Shown: positions 45,869 through 58,499 of the stretch, piece by piece
How positions within the stretch are numbered: the first letter of the stretch is position 1
Layout: each line of letters opens with the position of its first letter
From: Elymus sibiricus
Lineage: Eukaryota > Streptophyta > Magnoliopsida > Poales > Poaceae
NCBI GenBank assembly: GCA_039707655.1
Contig: CM077668.1
Coordinates: forward strand, 402,920,130 to 402,984,129
Length of the DNA: 64,000 nucleotides
Reading direction: 5' to 3'
Notes under the pieces: generated by a model
Databases searched by the model: none
What the model was told of the DNA's origin: nothing
The model's input: only the letters and a program-made list of their open reading frames with translations
Program-made: the position numbers and the translations under genes

Positions 45869-46197
45869 CCTGTTTTGAGCAACTGCTTAGCAGTCGATGT
45901 GCAACTACTTGACAATGGATGTGCAACTACCCGCCTACACTGTGGATGTACAGTTTTCGCTGATGTCACCTCCACCCCCAAACTACCCCCTTCCAATGAG
46001 ATGTCCAACTTCGTATGTTGCCCAGGGCAACTGCCTAGTAATTGATATGCAACCTTTCCCCTGCCTGTGAATATGCTTTCAATATTTGCTACCTCAGCCA
46101 ACTGCCTAGGAGTGGATGTGCAACTTCGGATGCTACCCGGCCAACCGCCTCAGAATGATGTGCAACTTCCCCCATAACCCCGTGGATATGTAGTTTC
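45869..46197. repeat. TE9 left part: arrays of a GATGTGCAACT motif
   Basis: The motif GATGTGCAACT, with the companion CAACTGCCTAG(C/G)AGT, recurs irregularly. The segment continues beyond TE10 at 54820. Inverted copies lie at 55060-55240. An old inverted-repeat DNA element is suspected. Confidence 0.5.
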
Positions 46198-47942
46198 TGT
46201 TGGGGAACGTTGCATGGAAAAAAAAAAATCTACGCACACGCAAGATCTATCCATGGAGATGCATAGCTACGAGAGGGGAGAGTGTGTCTACGTACCCTCG
46301 TAGACCATTAGCGGAAGCCTTTAGACAACACGGTTGATGTAGTCGAACACCTTCGCGATCCAACCGACCAAGTACCGAACGTACGGCACCACCGCGTTCA
46401 GCACACGTTCAGCTTGATGACGTCCTCGCCTTCTTGATCCAGCAAGATGGGCAAAGTAGTGGATGAGTTCCGGCAGCACGACGGCGTGGTGACGGTGGTG
46501 ATGCAACTATCTCCGCAGGGCTTCGCCGAGCACTACGGAAAATATGACCGAGGGTGTAACCGGTGGAGGGGGGTGCCGCACACGGCTAAGAGATTGTCGT
46601 GGGTTGTGTGGCGCCCCCCCTCTCATATATATACGTGGGGGGGAGAGGGGAGGCAGCCAGGAGGCGCCCCAAGTGGGGCCGAATCCCACTTGGGCTCCTG
46701 CCCCTAGCCGCGCCACCCCTTCCATATATATGCCGGGAGGGAAGGAAAGGGGGGAGAGGGAAGGAACGGGGAGGCCGAATCCCCCTCCTTCCTTTCTCCC
46801 ATAGGCCGGCTGCCATAGGGGGGTGCGCCAGCCCCTTGTGGGCTGGTGTGCTCCCCTCTAATGGCCCATTAGGCCCATCACCCTCCCGGTACTTCCGGGA
46901 ACCCCTTCCGGTGAACCGATGGCTACCCGATACGCCCCGAAACTTTTCCGGTGACCAAATAGCATCGTCCTATATATCAATCTTTACCTCCGGACCATTC
47001 CAGAGCTCCTCGTCATGTCCGTGATCTCATCCGAGAGACCGAACAACATTCGGTAACCAATTCACATAACTCATATAACACTATATCGTCAACGAACGTT
47101 AAGCGTGCGGACCCTACGGGTTTGGGAATGATGTAGACATGACATAGACGACTCTCCGGTCAATAACCAATAGCGGAACCTGGATGCCCATATTGGTTCC
47201 TACACATTCCACGAAGATCTTTATCGGTCAAACCGTTATGACAACATACGCAATTCCCTTTTGTCTGTCGGTATGTTACTTGCCCGAGATTCGATCGTTG
47301 GTATCTCCATACCTAGTTCAATCTCGTTACCAGCAAGTCTCTTTACTCGTTCCATAATACATCATCTCGTAACTAACTCCTTAGTCATTTTGCTTGCAAG
47401 CTTCTATGATGTGTATTACCGAGAGGGCCCAGAGATACCTCTCCGAAAACCGGAGTGACAAATCCCAGTCTCGATCCATGCCAACTCAACAGACACCTTC
47501 GGAGATACCTGTAGAGCATCTTTATGATCACCCAGTTACGTTGTGACGTTTGATAGCACACAAGGTATTCCTCCGGTATCCGGGAGTTGCATGATCTCAT
47601 GGTCGAAGGAACATGTATTTGACATAAAGAAAGCAGTAGCAATAAATAGAACGATCATATGCTAAGCTAACGGATGGGTCGTGTCCATCACATCATTCTC
47701 CTAATGATGTGATCCCGTTATCAAATGACAACTCATGTCTATGGTTAGGAAACCTTAACCATCTTTGATCAACGAGCTAGTCTAGTAGAGGCTCACTTGG
47801 GACACAGTATTTGTTTAAGTATTCACACATGTAGTTAAGTTTCTGGTCAATACAATTCTAGCATGAATAATAAACCTTTATCATGAATAAGGAAATATGA
47901 TAATAACCATTTTATTATTGCCTCTAGGGCATATTTCCATTA
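46198..47942 (-). repeat. 3' LTR of TE10
   Basis: It starts TGTTGGGGAACGTTGCATGG on the plus strand and ends TTTCCATTA, where TE10's other LTR has TTTCCATCA; the last CA has become TA. On the minus strand AAGTGGGAGAC precedes it as polypurine tract. Confidence 0.85.
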
Positions 47943-47955
47943 GTCTCCCACTTGC

Positions 47956-48117
47956 ACTAGAGTCAATAATCTAGTTCACATTGCCATGTGATTAACACCC
48001 AAAGAGTTTACTAGAGTCAATAATCTAGTTCACATCGCCATGTGATTAACACCCAAGAGTTCACTAGAGTCAATAATCTAGTTCACATCGCCATGTGATT
48101 AACACTCAAAGAGTTCT
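47956..48117 (-). repeat. Tandem 54 bp repeat next to the TE10 polypurine tract
   Basis: Three units start ACTAGAGTCAATAATCTAG at 47956, 48010 and 48063, with periods 54 and 53. They lie in the non-coding part between RNase H and the 3' LTR. Confidence 0.75.
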
Positions 48118-48229
48118 AAGGTGTGATCATGTTTTGTTTGTGAGAGAGATTTTTAGTCAACGGGTCTGCAACATTCAGATCCATGTGTATTTGGCAAATC
48201 CTTATGTCATACTATAGATGCTGCTATCA

Positions 48230-50646
48230 CGCTTTACTTGGAGCTATTCCAAATGACTGCTCCATTATACGTATCTGGTTTGCTACTCAGAGTTATCCAG
48301 ATTGGTGTCAAAGCTTGCATCGACGTAACCCTTTACGATGAACTCTTTATCACCTCCATAATCAAGAAACATTTCCTTAGTCCTTTCGTTACTAAGGATA
48401 ATTTTGACCGCTGTCCTGGATCACTCTTGTACCCCCTTTGCCAGACACATGGTAAGGCACACATCAAGTCTGGTACACAGCATGGCATACATTATAGAAC
48501 CTATGTCTGAGGCATAGGGAATGACTTTCATTCTCTCTCTATCTTCTGCCGTGGTCGAGCTTTGAATCTTTACTCAACTTCACACCTTACAATACAGGCA
48601 AGAACTCCTTCTTTGACTGATCCATTTTGAACTTCTTCAGAACTTTGTCAAGGTATGTGCTTTGTGAAAGTCCTATCAAGTGTCTCGATCTATCTCTATA
48701 GTTCTTGATGCCCAATATATAAGCAGCTTCACCGAGGTCTTTCATTGAAAAACTCTTATTCAAGTATCCTTTTATGCCATCCAGAAATTCTATATCATTT
48801 CCAATCAACAATATGTCATCCACATATAATATTAGAAATGTAACAGAGCTCCCACTCACTTTCTTGCAAATACAGGCTTCACCGTAAGTCCGTATAAAAC
48901 CATATGCTTTGATCACCTCATCAAAGCGTATATTCCAACTTCGAGATGCTTGCACCAGTCCATAGATGGATCGCTGGAGCTTGCACACTTTGTTAGCACC
49001 CTTAGGATTGACAAAACCTTCTGGTTGCATCATATACAACTCTTCTTTAAGAAATCCATTAAGGAATGCAGTTTTGACGTCCATTTGCTAGATTTGATAA
49101 TCATAAAATGCGGCAATTGCTAACATGATTCGACAGACTTAAGCATCGCTACGGGTGAGAAAGTCTCGTCGTAGTCAACCCCTTGAACTTGTCGAAAACC
49201 TTTCGCGGCAAGTCGAGCTTTGTAGACAGTGATATTACCATCAGCGTCTGTCTTCCTCTTGAAGATCCATTTTATTTTCAATGGCTTGCCGATCATCGGG
49301 CAAGTCCACCAAAGTCCACACTCTGTTCTCATACATGGATCCTATCTCAGATTTCATGGCCTCAAGGAATTTGTCGGAATCCGGGCTCATCATAGCTTCT
49401 TCATATTTCGTAGGTTCGCCGTTGTCTAACAACATAACTTCCAGGACAGGATTACCGTACCACTCTGGTGCGGAACGTACTCTGGTCGACCTACGAGGTT
49501 CAGTAGTAACTTGATCTGAAGTTCCATGATCTTTATCATTATCTTCCGCTCTGGTTGGTGTAGGCATCACGGGAACGGTTTTCTCTGATGAGCTACTTTC
49601 CAATTTGAGAGAAGGTACAATTACCTCATCAAGTTCTACTTTCCTCCCACTCACTTCTTTTGAGAGAAACTCCTTTTCTAGAAAGGATCCATTCTTGGCA
49701 ACAAAGATCTTGCCTTCGGATCTGTGGTAGAAGGTGTACCCAATTGTTTCTTTAGGGTATCCTATGAAGACGCACTTCTCCGCTTTGGGTTCGAGCTTAT
49801 CAGGCTAAAGATTTTTCACATAAGCGTCGCATCCCCAAACTTTAAGAAACGACAGCTTAGGTTTCTTGCCAAACCATAGTTCATACGGTGTCGTCTCGAC
49901 GGATTTAGACGGTGCCCTATTTAACGTGAATGCAGCTGTCTCTAATGCATAACCCCAAAACGATAGTGGCAGATTGGTAAGAGACATCATAGAACGCACC
50001 ATATCTAATAAAGTACGGTTACGACGTTCGGACACACCATTACGCTGTGGTGTTCCAGGTGGTGTGAGTTGTGAAACAATTCCACATTTTCTTAAATGAA
50101 GGCCAAACTCGTAACTCAAATATTCACCTCCGCGATCAGATTGTAGAAACTTTATTTTCTTGTTATGATGATTCTCTACTTCACTCTGAAATTCTTGAAC
50201 TTTTCAAATGTTTCAGACTTGTGTTTCATCAAGTAGATATACCCATACCTACTCAAATCATCTCCGAAGGTGAGAAAATAACGATACCTGCCACGTGCTT
50301 CAACATTCATCGGACCGCATACATCGGTATGTATTATTTCCAATAAATCAGTAGCTCGCTCCATTGTTCTGGAGAACGGAGTTTTAGTCATCTTGCCCAT
50401 GAGGCATGGTTCGCAAGTATCAAATGATTCATAATCAAGAGATTCCAAAAGTCCATCCGTATGGAGTTTCTTCATGCGCTTTACACCAATATGACCTAAA
50501 CGGCAGTGCCACAAGTATGTTGCACTATCATTATCAACTTTGCATCTTTTGGCATCAATATTATGAATATGTGTATCAATACGACCGAGATTCAACAAGA
50601 ATAGACCATTCACAAAAGGTGTGTGACCATAAAAGATGTTACTCAT
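48230..50646 (-). pseudogene. TE10 pol: integrase, reverse transcriptase, RNase H
   Basis: From right to left: an integrase zinc part (WHCRLGHIGVKRMKKLH), the core start (DLLEIIHTDVCGPM), then after a frameshift near 50120-50176 the rest of the core (QLTPPGTPQRNGVSERRNRT) and GYALETAAFTLNRAPSKS. The reverse transcriptase has KWIFKRKTDADG, KARLAAKGFRQVQGVDYDET, MDVKTAFLNG and the catalytic YVDD (LILYVDDILLI). The RNase H part (GYVDASFDTNLDN) is decayed. Stops include TAG 49805-49807 (CAG in relatives) and TAG 49088-49090 (TGG in relatives). These domains copy RNA into DNA and insert it. Confidence 0.8.
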
Positions 50647-50679
50647 ATAAATAGAACAACCATTATTCTCTGAATTAAA

Positions 50680-51825
50680 TCAATAACCGTCTCGCAATAA
50701 ACAAGATCCAGATATAATGTTCATGCTCAACGCTGGCACCAAATAACAATTATTGAGGTCTAAAACTAATCCCGAAGGTAGATGTAGAGGTAGCGTGCCG
50801 AGGGCGATCACATCAACCTTGGAACCATTTCTGACGCGCATCGTCACCTCGTCCTTAGCCAATCTTCGCTTCTTCCATAGCTCCTGTTTTGAGTTACAAA
50901 TATGAGCAACCGAACCAGTATCAAATACCCAGGCGCTACTACGAGCATTAGTAAGGAACACATCAATAACACGTATATCAAATATACCTTTATTCACTTT
51001 GCCATCCTTCTTATCCGCCAAATACTTGGGGCAGTTCCGCTTCCAGTGACCAGTCCCTTTGCAGTAGAAGCACTCAGTTTCAGGCTTGGGTCCAGCTTTG
51101 GGTTTCTTCGCGGGAGCGGCAACTTGCTTGCCGTTCTTCTTGAAGTTCCCTTTCTTTCCCTTGCCCTTTTTCTTGAAACTAGTGCTCTTATTAACCATCA
51201 ACACTTGATGCTCCTTCTTGATTTCTACCTCCGCCGATTTCAGCATCGCGAAGAGCTCGGGAATTGTCTTTTCCATCCCTTGCATATTATAGTTCATCAC
51301 AAAGCCTTTATAGCTTGGTGGCAGTGACTGAAGAACTCTGTCAATAACACTCTCAACTGGAAGATCAATTCCCAGCTGAGTCAAGTGGTTGTGGTACCCA
51401 GATATTCTGAGTATGTGTTCACTGACAGAACTGTTCTCCTCCATCTTACAGCTAAAGAACTTGTTGGACACTTCATATCTCTCAACCCGGGCATTAGCTT
51501 GAAATATCAATTTCAGCTCTTGGAACATCTCATATGCTCTGTGGCGTTCAAAACGCTTTTGCAGTCCCGGTTCCAAGCCATCGAGCATGGCACACTGAAC
51601 TATTGAGTAGTCATCAGATCGAGCCTGTCAGGCATTCACAACGTCTGCAGCAGCTCCTACAGCAGGTCCGTCACCTAGCGGTGCATCAAGGACATAATTC
51701 TTCTGTGCAGCAATGAGGATAATCCTCAAGTTACGGACCCAGTCCGTGTAGTTGCTACCATCATCTTTCAACTTAGCTTTCTCTAGGAACGCATTAAAAT
51801 TCAAGGGAATGGTAGCACGGGACAT
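50680..51825 (-). pseudogene. TE10 gag and protease
   Basis: It starts at ATG 51823-51825 (MSRATIPLNFNAFLEKAKL), and the frame meets TGA 51628-51630 after DVVNA, where relatives have Trp. It then stays open: a capsid domain (LEPGLQKRFERHRAYEMFQE, SVSEHILRISGYHNHLTQLG), a CCHC zinc knuckle (CFYCKGTGHWKRNC), and the protease motif FDTGSVAHIC. The order gag then protease in one frame is normal for copia. Confidence 0.8.
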
Positions 51826-53051
51826 TGATCTACAACATAGATATGCAAAAACTATTGAGACTAAGTTCATGATAAATTAAGTTCAATTAATCAAATTACT
51901 AATGAACTCCCACTTAAGTTAACATCCCTCAAGTTATCTAAGTGATACATGATCCAAATCAACTAACCCATGTCCGATCATCACATGAGATGGGATAGTC
52001 ATCAATGGTGAACATCTCCATGTTGATCATATCTACTATATGACTCATGTTCGACCTTTCAGTCTCCAGTGTTTCGAGACCATGTCGGGACATGCTAGGC
52101 TCGTCAAGTTTAACCCAAGTATTCTGCTTGTGTAAAACTGGCTTACACCCGTTGTACGTGAACGTAGAATCTATCACACCTGATCATCACGAGGTGCTTC
52201 GAAACGACGAACTTTAGCAACGGTGCATACTCGGGGAGAACACTTTTATCTTGAAATTTAGTGAAGGGATCATCTTATAATGCTACCGTCGTTCTAAGGA
52301 AAATAAGATGCATAAAGGATAAACATCACATGCAATCAAAAATATGTGACATGATATGGCCATCATCATCTTGTGCTTTTGATCTCCATCTCCAAAGCAT
52401 CGTCATGATCTCCATCGTCACCGGCTCGACACCTTGATCTCCATCGTTGCGTCGTGGTCGTCTCGCCAACTATTGCTTCTACAACTATTGCTAACGCATA
52501 GCGATAAAGTAAAGCAATTACATGGCGCTTGCATTTCATACAATAATTAAGAGACAACCCTAAGGCTCCTGTCGGTTGTCGATATATTACAAAAACATGA
52601 TCATCTCATACAACAACATATATCACATCATGCCTTGACCATGTCACATCACAGCATATCCTGCAAAAACAAGTTAGACGTCCTCTACTTTGTTGTTGCA
52701 TGTTTTACGTGGCTGCTACGGGTTTCTAGCAAGAACCGTTCTTACCTACGCAAAAACAACCACAACGGTGATTTATCAAGTTTGCACTTTTAACCTTCTT
52801 CAAGGACCAGCCGTAGTCAAATTCGATTCAACTAAACTAGGAGAAACAGACACCCGGCAGCCACCTTTATGCAAAACAAGTTACATGTTAGTCGGTGGAA
52901 CCGGTCTCATGTACGTGGACATGTAAGGTTGGTCCGGACCGCTTCATCCCACAATGCCGCCGAATCAAAATAAGATGTTGGTGGTAAGCAATATGAACAT
53001 CACCGCCCACAACTCTTTGTGTTCTACTCGTGCATATCATCTACGCATAGA
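51826..53051. other. TE10 leader between gag and primer site
   Basis: About 1.2 kb of non-coding 5' leader, long as in BARE-type elements. No coding region is supported. Confidence 0.6.
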
Positions 53052-53069
53052 CCTGGCTCATGATGCCAC
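53052..53069 (-). other. Primer binding site of TE10
   Basis: On the minus strand GTGGCATCATGAGCCAGG directly follows the 5' LTR and resembles the initiator-Met site TGGTATCAGAGCC with changes. Confidence 0.55.
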
Positions 53070-54819
53070 TGTTGGGGAACATTGCATGGAAAACAAAAAA
53101 AATTCTACGCACACGCAAGATCTACCCATGGAGATGCATAGCTATGAGAGGGGAGAGTGTGTCTACGTACCCTCATAGATCGTTAGCGGAAGCATTTAGA
53201 CAACGCGGTTGATGTAGTCGAACACCATCGCGATCCAACCGACCAAGTACCGAACGTACGGCACCTCCACGTTCAGCACACGTTCAGCTCGATGACGTCC
53301 TCGCCTTCTTGATCCAGCAAGACGAGCGAAGTAGTGGATGAGTTCCGGCAGCACGACGGCGTGGTGATGGTGGTGATGCAACTATCTCCGCAGGGCTTCG
53401 CCGAGCACTACGGAAAATATGACCGAGGGTGTAACCGGTGGAGGGGGGGTGCCGCACACGGCTAAGAGATTGTCGTGGGTTGTGTGGCGCCCCCCCCTCT
53501 CATATATATAGGTGGGTGGAGAGGGTTGGCAGCTAGGAGGCGCCCCAAGTGGGGCCGAATCCCACTTGGGCTCCTGCCCCTAGCCGCGCCCCCCCCCTTC
53601 CATATATATGCCGGGAGGGAAGGAAAGGGGGGAGAGGGGAGGAAGGGGGAGGCCGAATCCCCCTCCTTCCTTTCTCCCATAGGCCGGCTGCTGTAGGGGG
53701 TGCGCCAGCCCCTTGTGGCCTGGTGTGCTCCCCTCTAATGGCCCATTAGTCCCATCACCCTGCCGGCACTTCCCGGAACCCCTTCCGGTGAACCGATGGC
53801 TACCCGATACGCCCTGAAACTTTTCCGGTGACCAAATAGCATCATCCTATATATCAATCTTTACCTCCGGACCATTCCGGAGCTCCTCGTCATGTCCGTG
53901 ATCTCATCCGGAACTCCGAACAACATTCGGTCACCAATTCACATAACTCATATAACACTATATCGTCAACGAACGTTAAGCGTGCGGACCCTACGGGTTC
54001 GGGAATGATGTAGACATGACCGAGACGACTCTCCGGTCAATAACCAATAGCGGAACCTGGATGCCCATATTGGTTCCTACACATTCCACGAAGATCTTTA
54101 TCGGTCGAACCGTTATGACAACATACGCAATTCCCTTTTGTCTATCGGTATGTTACTTGCCCGAGATTCGATCGTCGGTATCTCCATACCTAGTTCAATC
54201 TCGTTACCGGCAAGTCTCTTTACTTGTTCCATAATACATCATCTCATAACTAACTCCTTAGTCATTTTTCTTGCAAGCTTCTATGATGTGTATTACCGAG
54301 AGGGCCCAGAGATACCTCTCCGAAAACCGGAGTGACAAATCCCAGTCTCGATCCATGCCAACTCAACAGACACCTTCGGAGATACCTATAGAGCATCTTT
54401 ATGATCACCCAGTTACGTTGTGACATTTAATAGCACACAAGGAATTCCTCCGGTATCTGGGAGTTGCATGATCTCATGGTTGAAGGAACATGTATTTGAC
54501 ATAAAGAAAGCAGTAGCAATAAACAGAACGATCATATGCTAAGCTAATGGATGGGTCTTGTCCATCACATCATTCTCCTAATGATGTGATCCCGTTATCA
54601 AATGACAACTCATGTCTATGGTTAGGAAACCTTAACCATCTTTGATCCACGAGCTAGTCTAGTAGAGGCTCACTAGGGACACGGTATTTGTTTAAGTATT
54701 CACACATGTATTTAAGTTTCCGGTCAATACAATTCTAGCATGAATAATAAACCTTTATCATGAATAAGGAAATATGAAAATAACCATTTTATTATTGCCT
54801 CTAGGGCATATTTCCATCA
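53070..54819 (-). repeat. 5' LTR of TE10
   Basis: 1750 bases; plus-strand start TGTTGGGGAACATTGCATGG, end TTTCCATCA. It is followed by GTTTC, the target duplication. Confidence 0.85.
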
Positions 54820-55260
54820 GTTTCCTCTGCTAGCACCCCGTCCGAACCACCTCTGCTGGTGAGATGTGCGACTATAGCACCCCATATGTATGCAACTTTT
54901 CAGTATCCCTCATGGATGTGCAGTTTTCACCATCCAACTATCCCTGCCAGTGCGATGTGCAACTTTGTCTGTTGCCCTGGCCAACTACCTAACAGACGAC
55001 GTGCAACTCTATAAGTTGCCCCCGCCAACTGAAACTACACACCCACAAGTAGGAAGGGGGATGAGTTGCACATTGACTACTAGGCAGTTGGTTAAACCAA
55101 CAGACTAAGTTGCACATATTGCTGGTATGGTAGGTGGGCAAGGTGTGTCAGAAGTGAAAAACTACACATTCACAAGTAAGGAGGGGTTTTGCACATTGTG
55201 ACTACTAAGTAGTTGGCGGGGACACTAGACTAGTTACACATCACAAAAAAATGGTTATCA
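54820..55260. repeat. TE9 right part, with inverted copies of the motif
   Basis: It first continues the direct GATGTGCAACT motifs (54850-55030). Then it has the reverse complement, AGTTGCACATTGACTACTAG and GCAGTTGG (55064-55095), and a weaker copy at 55185-55215. This gives a foldback structure across the TE10 insertion. Confidence 0.5.
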
Positions 55261-55830
55261 TGGTTGCTAGGTTACAACCTCATAGGAAGTTGGATCATGC
55301 TGCTCTAAATTGAATTTGAAAAAAGTTGCACAATGCAGTACTAAAGTTGCACCATGTAGTAATAGAGTTGCACTATACAACACCAAAGTTGGCATCGAAT
55401 TTTTTACGTCAAAATATACCCATGCGGGATCTAGTTTTAAAAGTCTCATCGCGGGGATTCCAAAGGTGAAAATAGCTCTGAATTCCGATGCACGGTTTGG
55501 AAGATATGGCTGTTTAAAAATTTGGAAAGCCGAAATAAGTGCAGGTGGAGCTGTTTTTTCGGAACTGAAGTAAAACCAGTGTGAACACATTTAATGCTAA
55601 TAGCCACATGCACTAGCTGACAAAAAAATAACACATGCATGTGTGTGAAGCCCCGCCGCTCGTTTCCTTCAAAAAGTGTGCGCGCACTTTGAAGATTTTG
55701 GTAAACATGAAAGCACTAGATGCTTTGCCTTTCACCGACAGGAAGGAGAGGAATAAACATAATGTTTAGACATTAATGTTTTAAGTAGACTGGTGGTTCA
55801 AAACTAAATAGTCACATCATTCTTTCCACC
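55261..55830. other. Region of AGTTGCAC-type motifs
   Basis: It has several AAAGTTGCAC units (55320-55390), then unassigned sequence. No coding region is supported. It may be part of TE9. Confidence 0.4.
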
Positions 55831-55839
55831 AACCATGAG

Positions 55840-57330
55840 TATACTGAAAAAGGGTTTCCCCTGCTTTATATATAAAGCACTTAACATCGAGCCAACCGAT
55901 ACAAAACACACCGGTACAAACACACATCACCATCCACACGCACCCAAGGCATGATACAAAGACGCTGAGAGCAGCCACACTATCCCAAACAACTTCAAGA
56001 CAACAACAGGTGAACAATCCGCATCACTATGGAATCGTCGGGATCTTCAACCATGGACAAGCCACCGCGAAGAGTCGAAGCCGAGCATGACGACCCATGG
56101 GCTCCAATGCGGCGTCTTCACGAAGGGAGCAACACTGGAGCGCCGGCACTGCCCAATCCGAAGATCAGGGTTTCCCTCGGAGCACCACGACGAACGATGA
56201 GTACCCATGATAATGCCACCAAGAAGGGGACGGCGTTAGAACGCCGACGCCACCGGCCTGACGAATCAGAACGGGTTTTCACTCAAGCCAGCACTCACCA
56301 TCACCGAATGAGGCACAGTCGACCCCACCGCCGCCATAGGATATCAAATCCTGGCCACCACGCCGCCCACGCGCCATGGTCGCCAGACAACGCCTAAGCT
56401 GCGTGCTCCACCCCCTAGAGCCATGGCTCCCACCACCAAGGCAGCCGCCCCGACATCCATGGCATCCACTCCATCCCTGCCCGAGGCTCGCAATAATATA
56501 GAAGAGTCGGTCAGGAAGGTCCCTCCTTTCCAACCCCTGAACAGCCCCAGGTCCATGCCCGGCCAGATCTAACATACACCGCTCCTCCATGCCTGATTGG
56601 AGCAAAGGCGAGCTTCCCTATGGCACGCCGCACCCAGACGGGAGGCAAGGATGCCACCGTGGCCCTCCTGGCACCGGAGCATCCCTCAACGATGGACAGA
56701 GCTGGGAAAAGTCCAGCCCATCGATGCCTCCTGCTCAAACACAGATTGGGCATGGAGGGAAACCACCTCATGAGCCGCTCACCAATGGACTGGAGCCGGA
56801 GATGCCCAGCCGCCGCCGTGAACGACCCAGATCACAGCCATGGGCCACCACCATGTTGTGGAAGCCCATATCCACGCTGGGACCCTGAGGACCAACCCCG
56901 AGCCGCCCGCCGGCGACCAGGGGCCAGATCTGAGCGGATCTGAAAGGCAGCCACCGCACCCTGCAGTAGCTGCCGGCGAGTCGCCGTGGTCCACGGGCAG
57001 AGCAATGACACAGTTAGGTCGTAGTCGTCCCCCGCACCGCCCGCCGTCAAAGGCCCGCCAGATCTAGATCCTGGCCAGGGCTGCCGCCGCCAGGCACGCT
57101 CCGCCTCTGCCACCACGGGCACGTGCCCCGCCGTCACCATGAAGCACCCCAAACTGAGGTTCCTCTGCACCCCCATACATAGCGGACGTCCCGCACCGCC
57201 CACCACCGCACGAAGAGAGGAGGCCCCGCCGCCGCCGACCAGGGTTTGCCTGTCAAGGAGCTCCGGCTGTGGCGAGGAGAGGGGAGGGAAGTAGGGGCTA
57301 GAAGGCGCGGCGGCTAGGGTTTCTCAGCTC
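55840..57330 (-). mobile_element. TE11: GC-rich segment with a LINE-like 3' end
   Basis: On the minus strand it starts GAGAAACCCTAGCCGCCGCG near 57320 and ends with CTTTATATATAAAGCAGGGG and AACCCTTTTT near 55845, a tail typical of Triticeae LINE elements from memory. The interior is GC-rich, and frames in it are short and mutually inconsistent. No reverse transcriptase or endonuclease motif was found. No flanking duplication could be matched. A 5'-truncated or non-autonomous element is likely. Confidence 0.4.
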
Positions 57331-58044
57331 GGTGAGAAAGAGCTTGCAATGCTATTTCGTGCTCACTTTATTCATAGCTTAGAACACACCTATCAACCAC
57401 GAGTACTACTAGATGGATCTTGTTTCGATATTAATAGTCTACCAAAATAATTGGCAGAAAAAGCCACCCCTACCCACTCAAATGTAGAAGGAAAGATTAA
57501 CGTGAATCTTGATACCCTGAAGAAAGCCAACTGTTAGTACATTTATCTGTCAAATTGGATCCAGAAAATTTTCCAATCCTGAAAAATAGCAAAGAAGCTC
57601 AGCTTAATGACCGAAACATAGGACTAACGGAAATATTAGACTGTAGATATTACTGGCGGTAGGTATATATAGCCTAAATAATAGAATACAATCATAACTG
57701 AACAACTCTAAAAATTATGGCTGCGAAATATTCACCGGAATTCTGAATGTCTGGTGCTCTAAAAAACAGTACAAGCTTTAGAGGCTCCATTATTACTTGT
57801 CGTTTCTAAACAAGTTTTTCTAAGCAAAACACTTGTGTATAAGTTAACTTGCAAAAGAGCCAACCAACTGAGATGACACTAATATGAACATATTGCTATC
57901 ACCTTTATTTATTTAATTAAAGCTTATACTCAAACCATTGCATACTTGCATAGAATATGATCTGCTGCTACCTACAAAACTGTATATTAGCTTCTCTACT
58001 TAAAATGGGGACATACATTGAAGTAAGTGAACTAAAGCACCAGA
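57331..58044. other. AT-rich sequence, nothing recognised
   Basis: No ORF, repeat end or RNA gene is supported. It may be low-copy intergenic DNA or an old degraded element. Confidence 0.45.
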
Positions 58045-58499
58045 TGTCGGTGTCAAAACTGGCAGATCTCGGGTAGGGGGTCCCGAGCTGTGAGTCTAAG
58101 GATCAATGGTAACAGGAGACAATGGGACACAGTGTTTACCCAGGTTCGGGCCCTCTTAATGGAGGTAATACCCTACGTCCTGCTAGATTGTATTCGATGT
58201 ACACGATGATTACAAGAGTTGATCTACCTCGAGATCACAATGGCTAAACCCTAAGTGGTATGCCTGTTGTAGTTCTGATGATCTCTACGGACAAAACCCT
58301 CCGACTTATATAAACGCTGCAGGGGCCTAGGGTTATACAAAGTCCGTTACAAAGAAGGAATTATCACGCCCGGACACCTAAACCTGCCGTGACCCATATA
58401 TAAGAGTCCAATCCGAACACGGGGGCAATCTTCCACCTCATCCTATACGGCCCACCAGTCCGGCCCATGACAATTAGGCTGGACACCCGAGGACAACTT

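Larger units (their letters stand above)
46198..54819 (-). mobile_element. TE10: Ty1/copia retrotransposon, BARE/Angela-like
   Basis: 8.6 kb, minus orientation, flanked by the perfect target duplication GTTTC (46193-46197 and 54820-54824). LTRs are 46198-47942 and 53070-54819. Gag (51825 leftward) comes first, then protease, integrase, reverse transcriptase and RNase H, the copia order. The reading frame has several stops and shifts, so the copy is dead. The two LTRs look very similar, so the insertion is not ancient. The family name is from memory. Confidence 0.87.

Noticed and set aside
48238..48510. A 90-codon plus-strand frame
   Set aside because: The minus strand here reads decayed copia RNase H (GYVDASFDTNLD), so the plus frame is its shadow.
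56029..57206. Several frames of 60-124 codons in TE11
   Set aside because: Frames on both strands overlap and none shows endonuclease or reverse transcriptase motifs; GC content alone explains their length.
58030..58044. AAAGCACCAGA before LTR-a as a primer site
   Set aside because: Nine bases match the primer-side sequence of LTR-b, but the rest differs and no leader follows, so I treat it as chance or as the target site.
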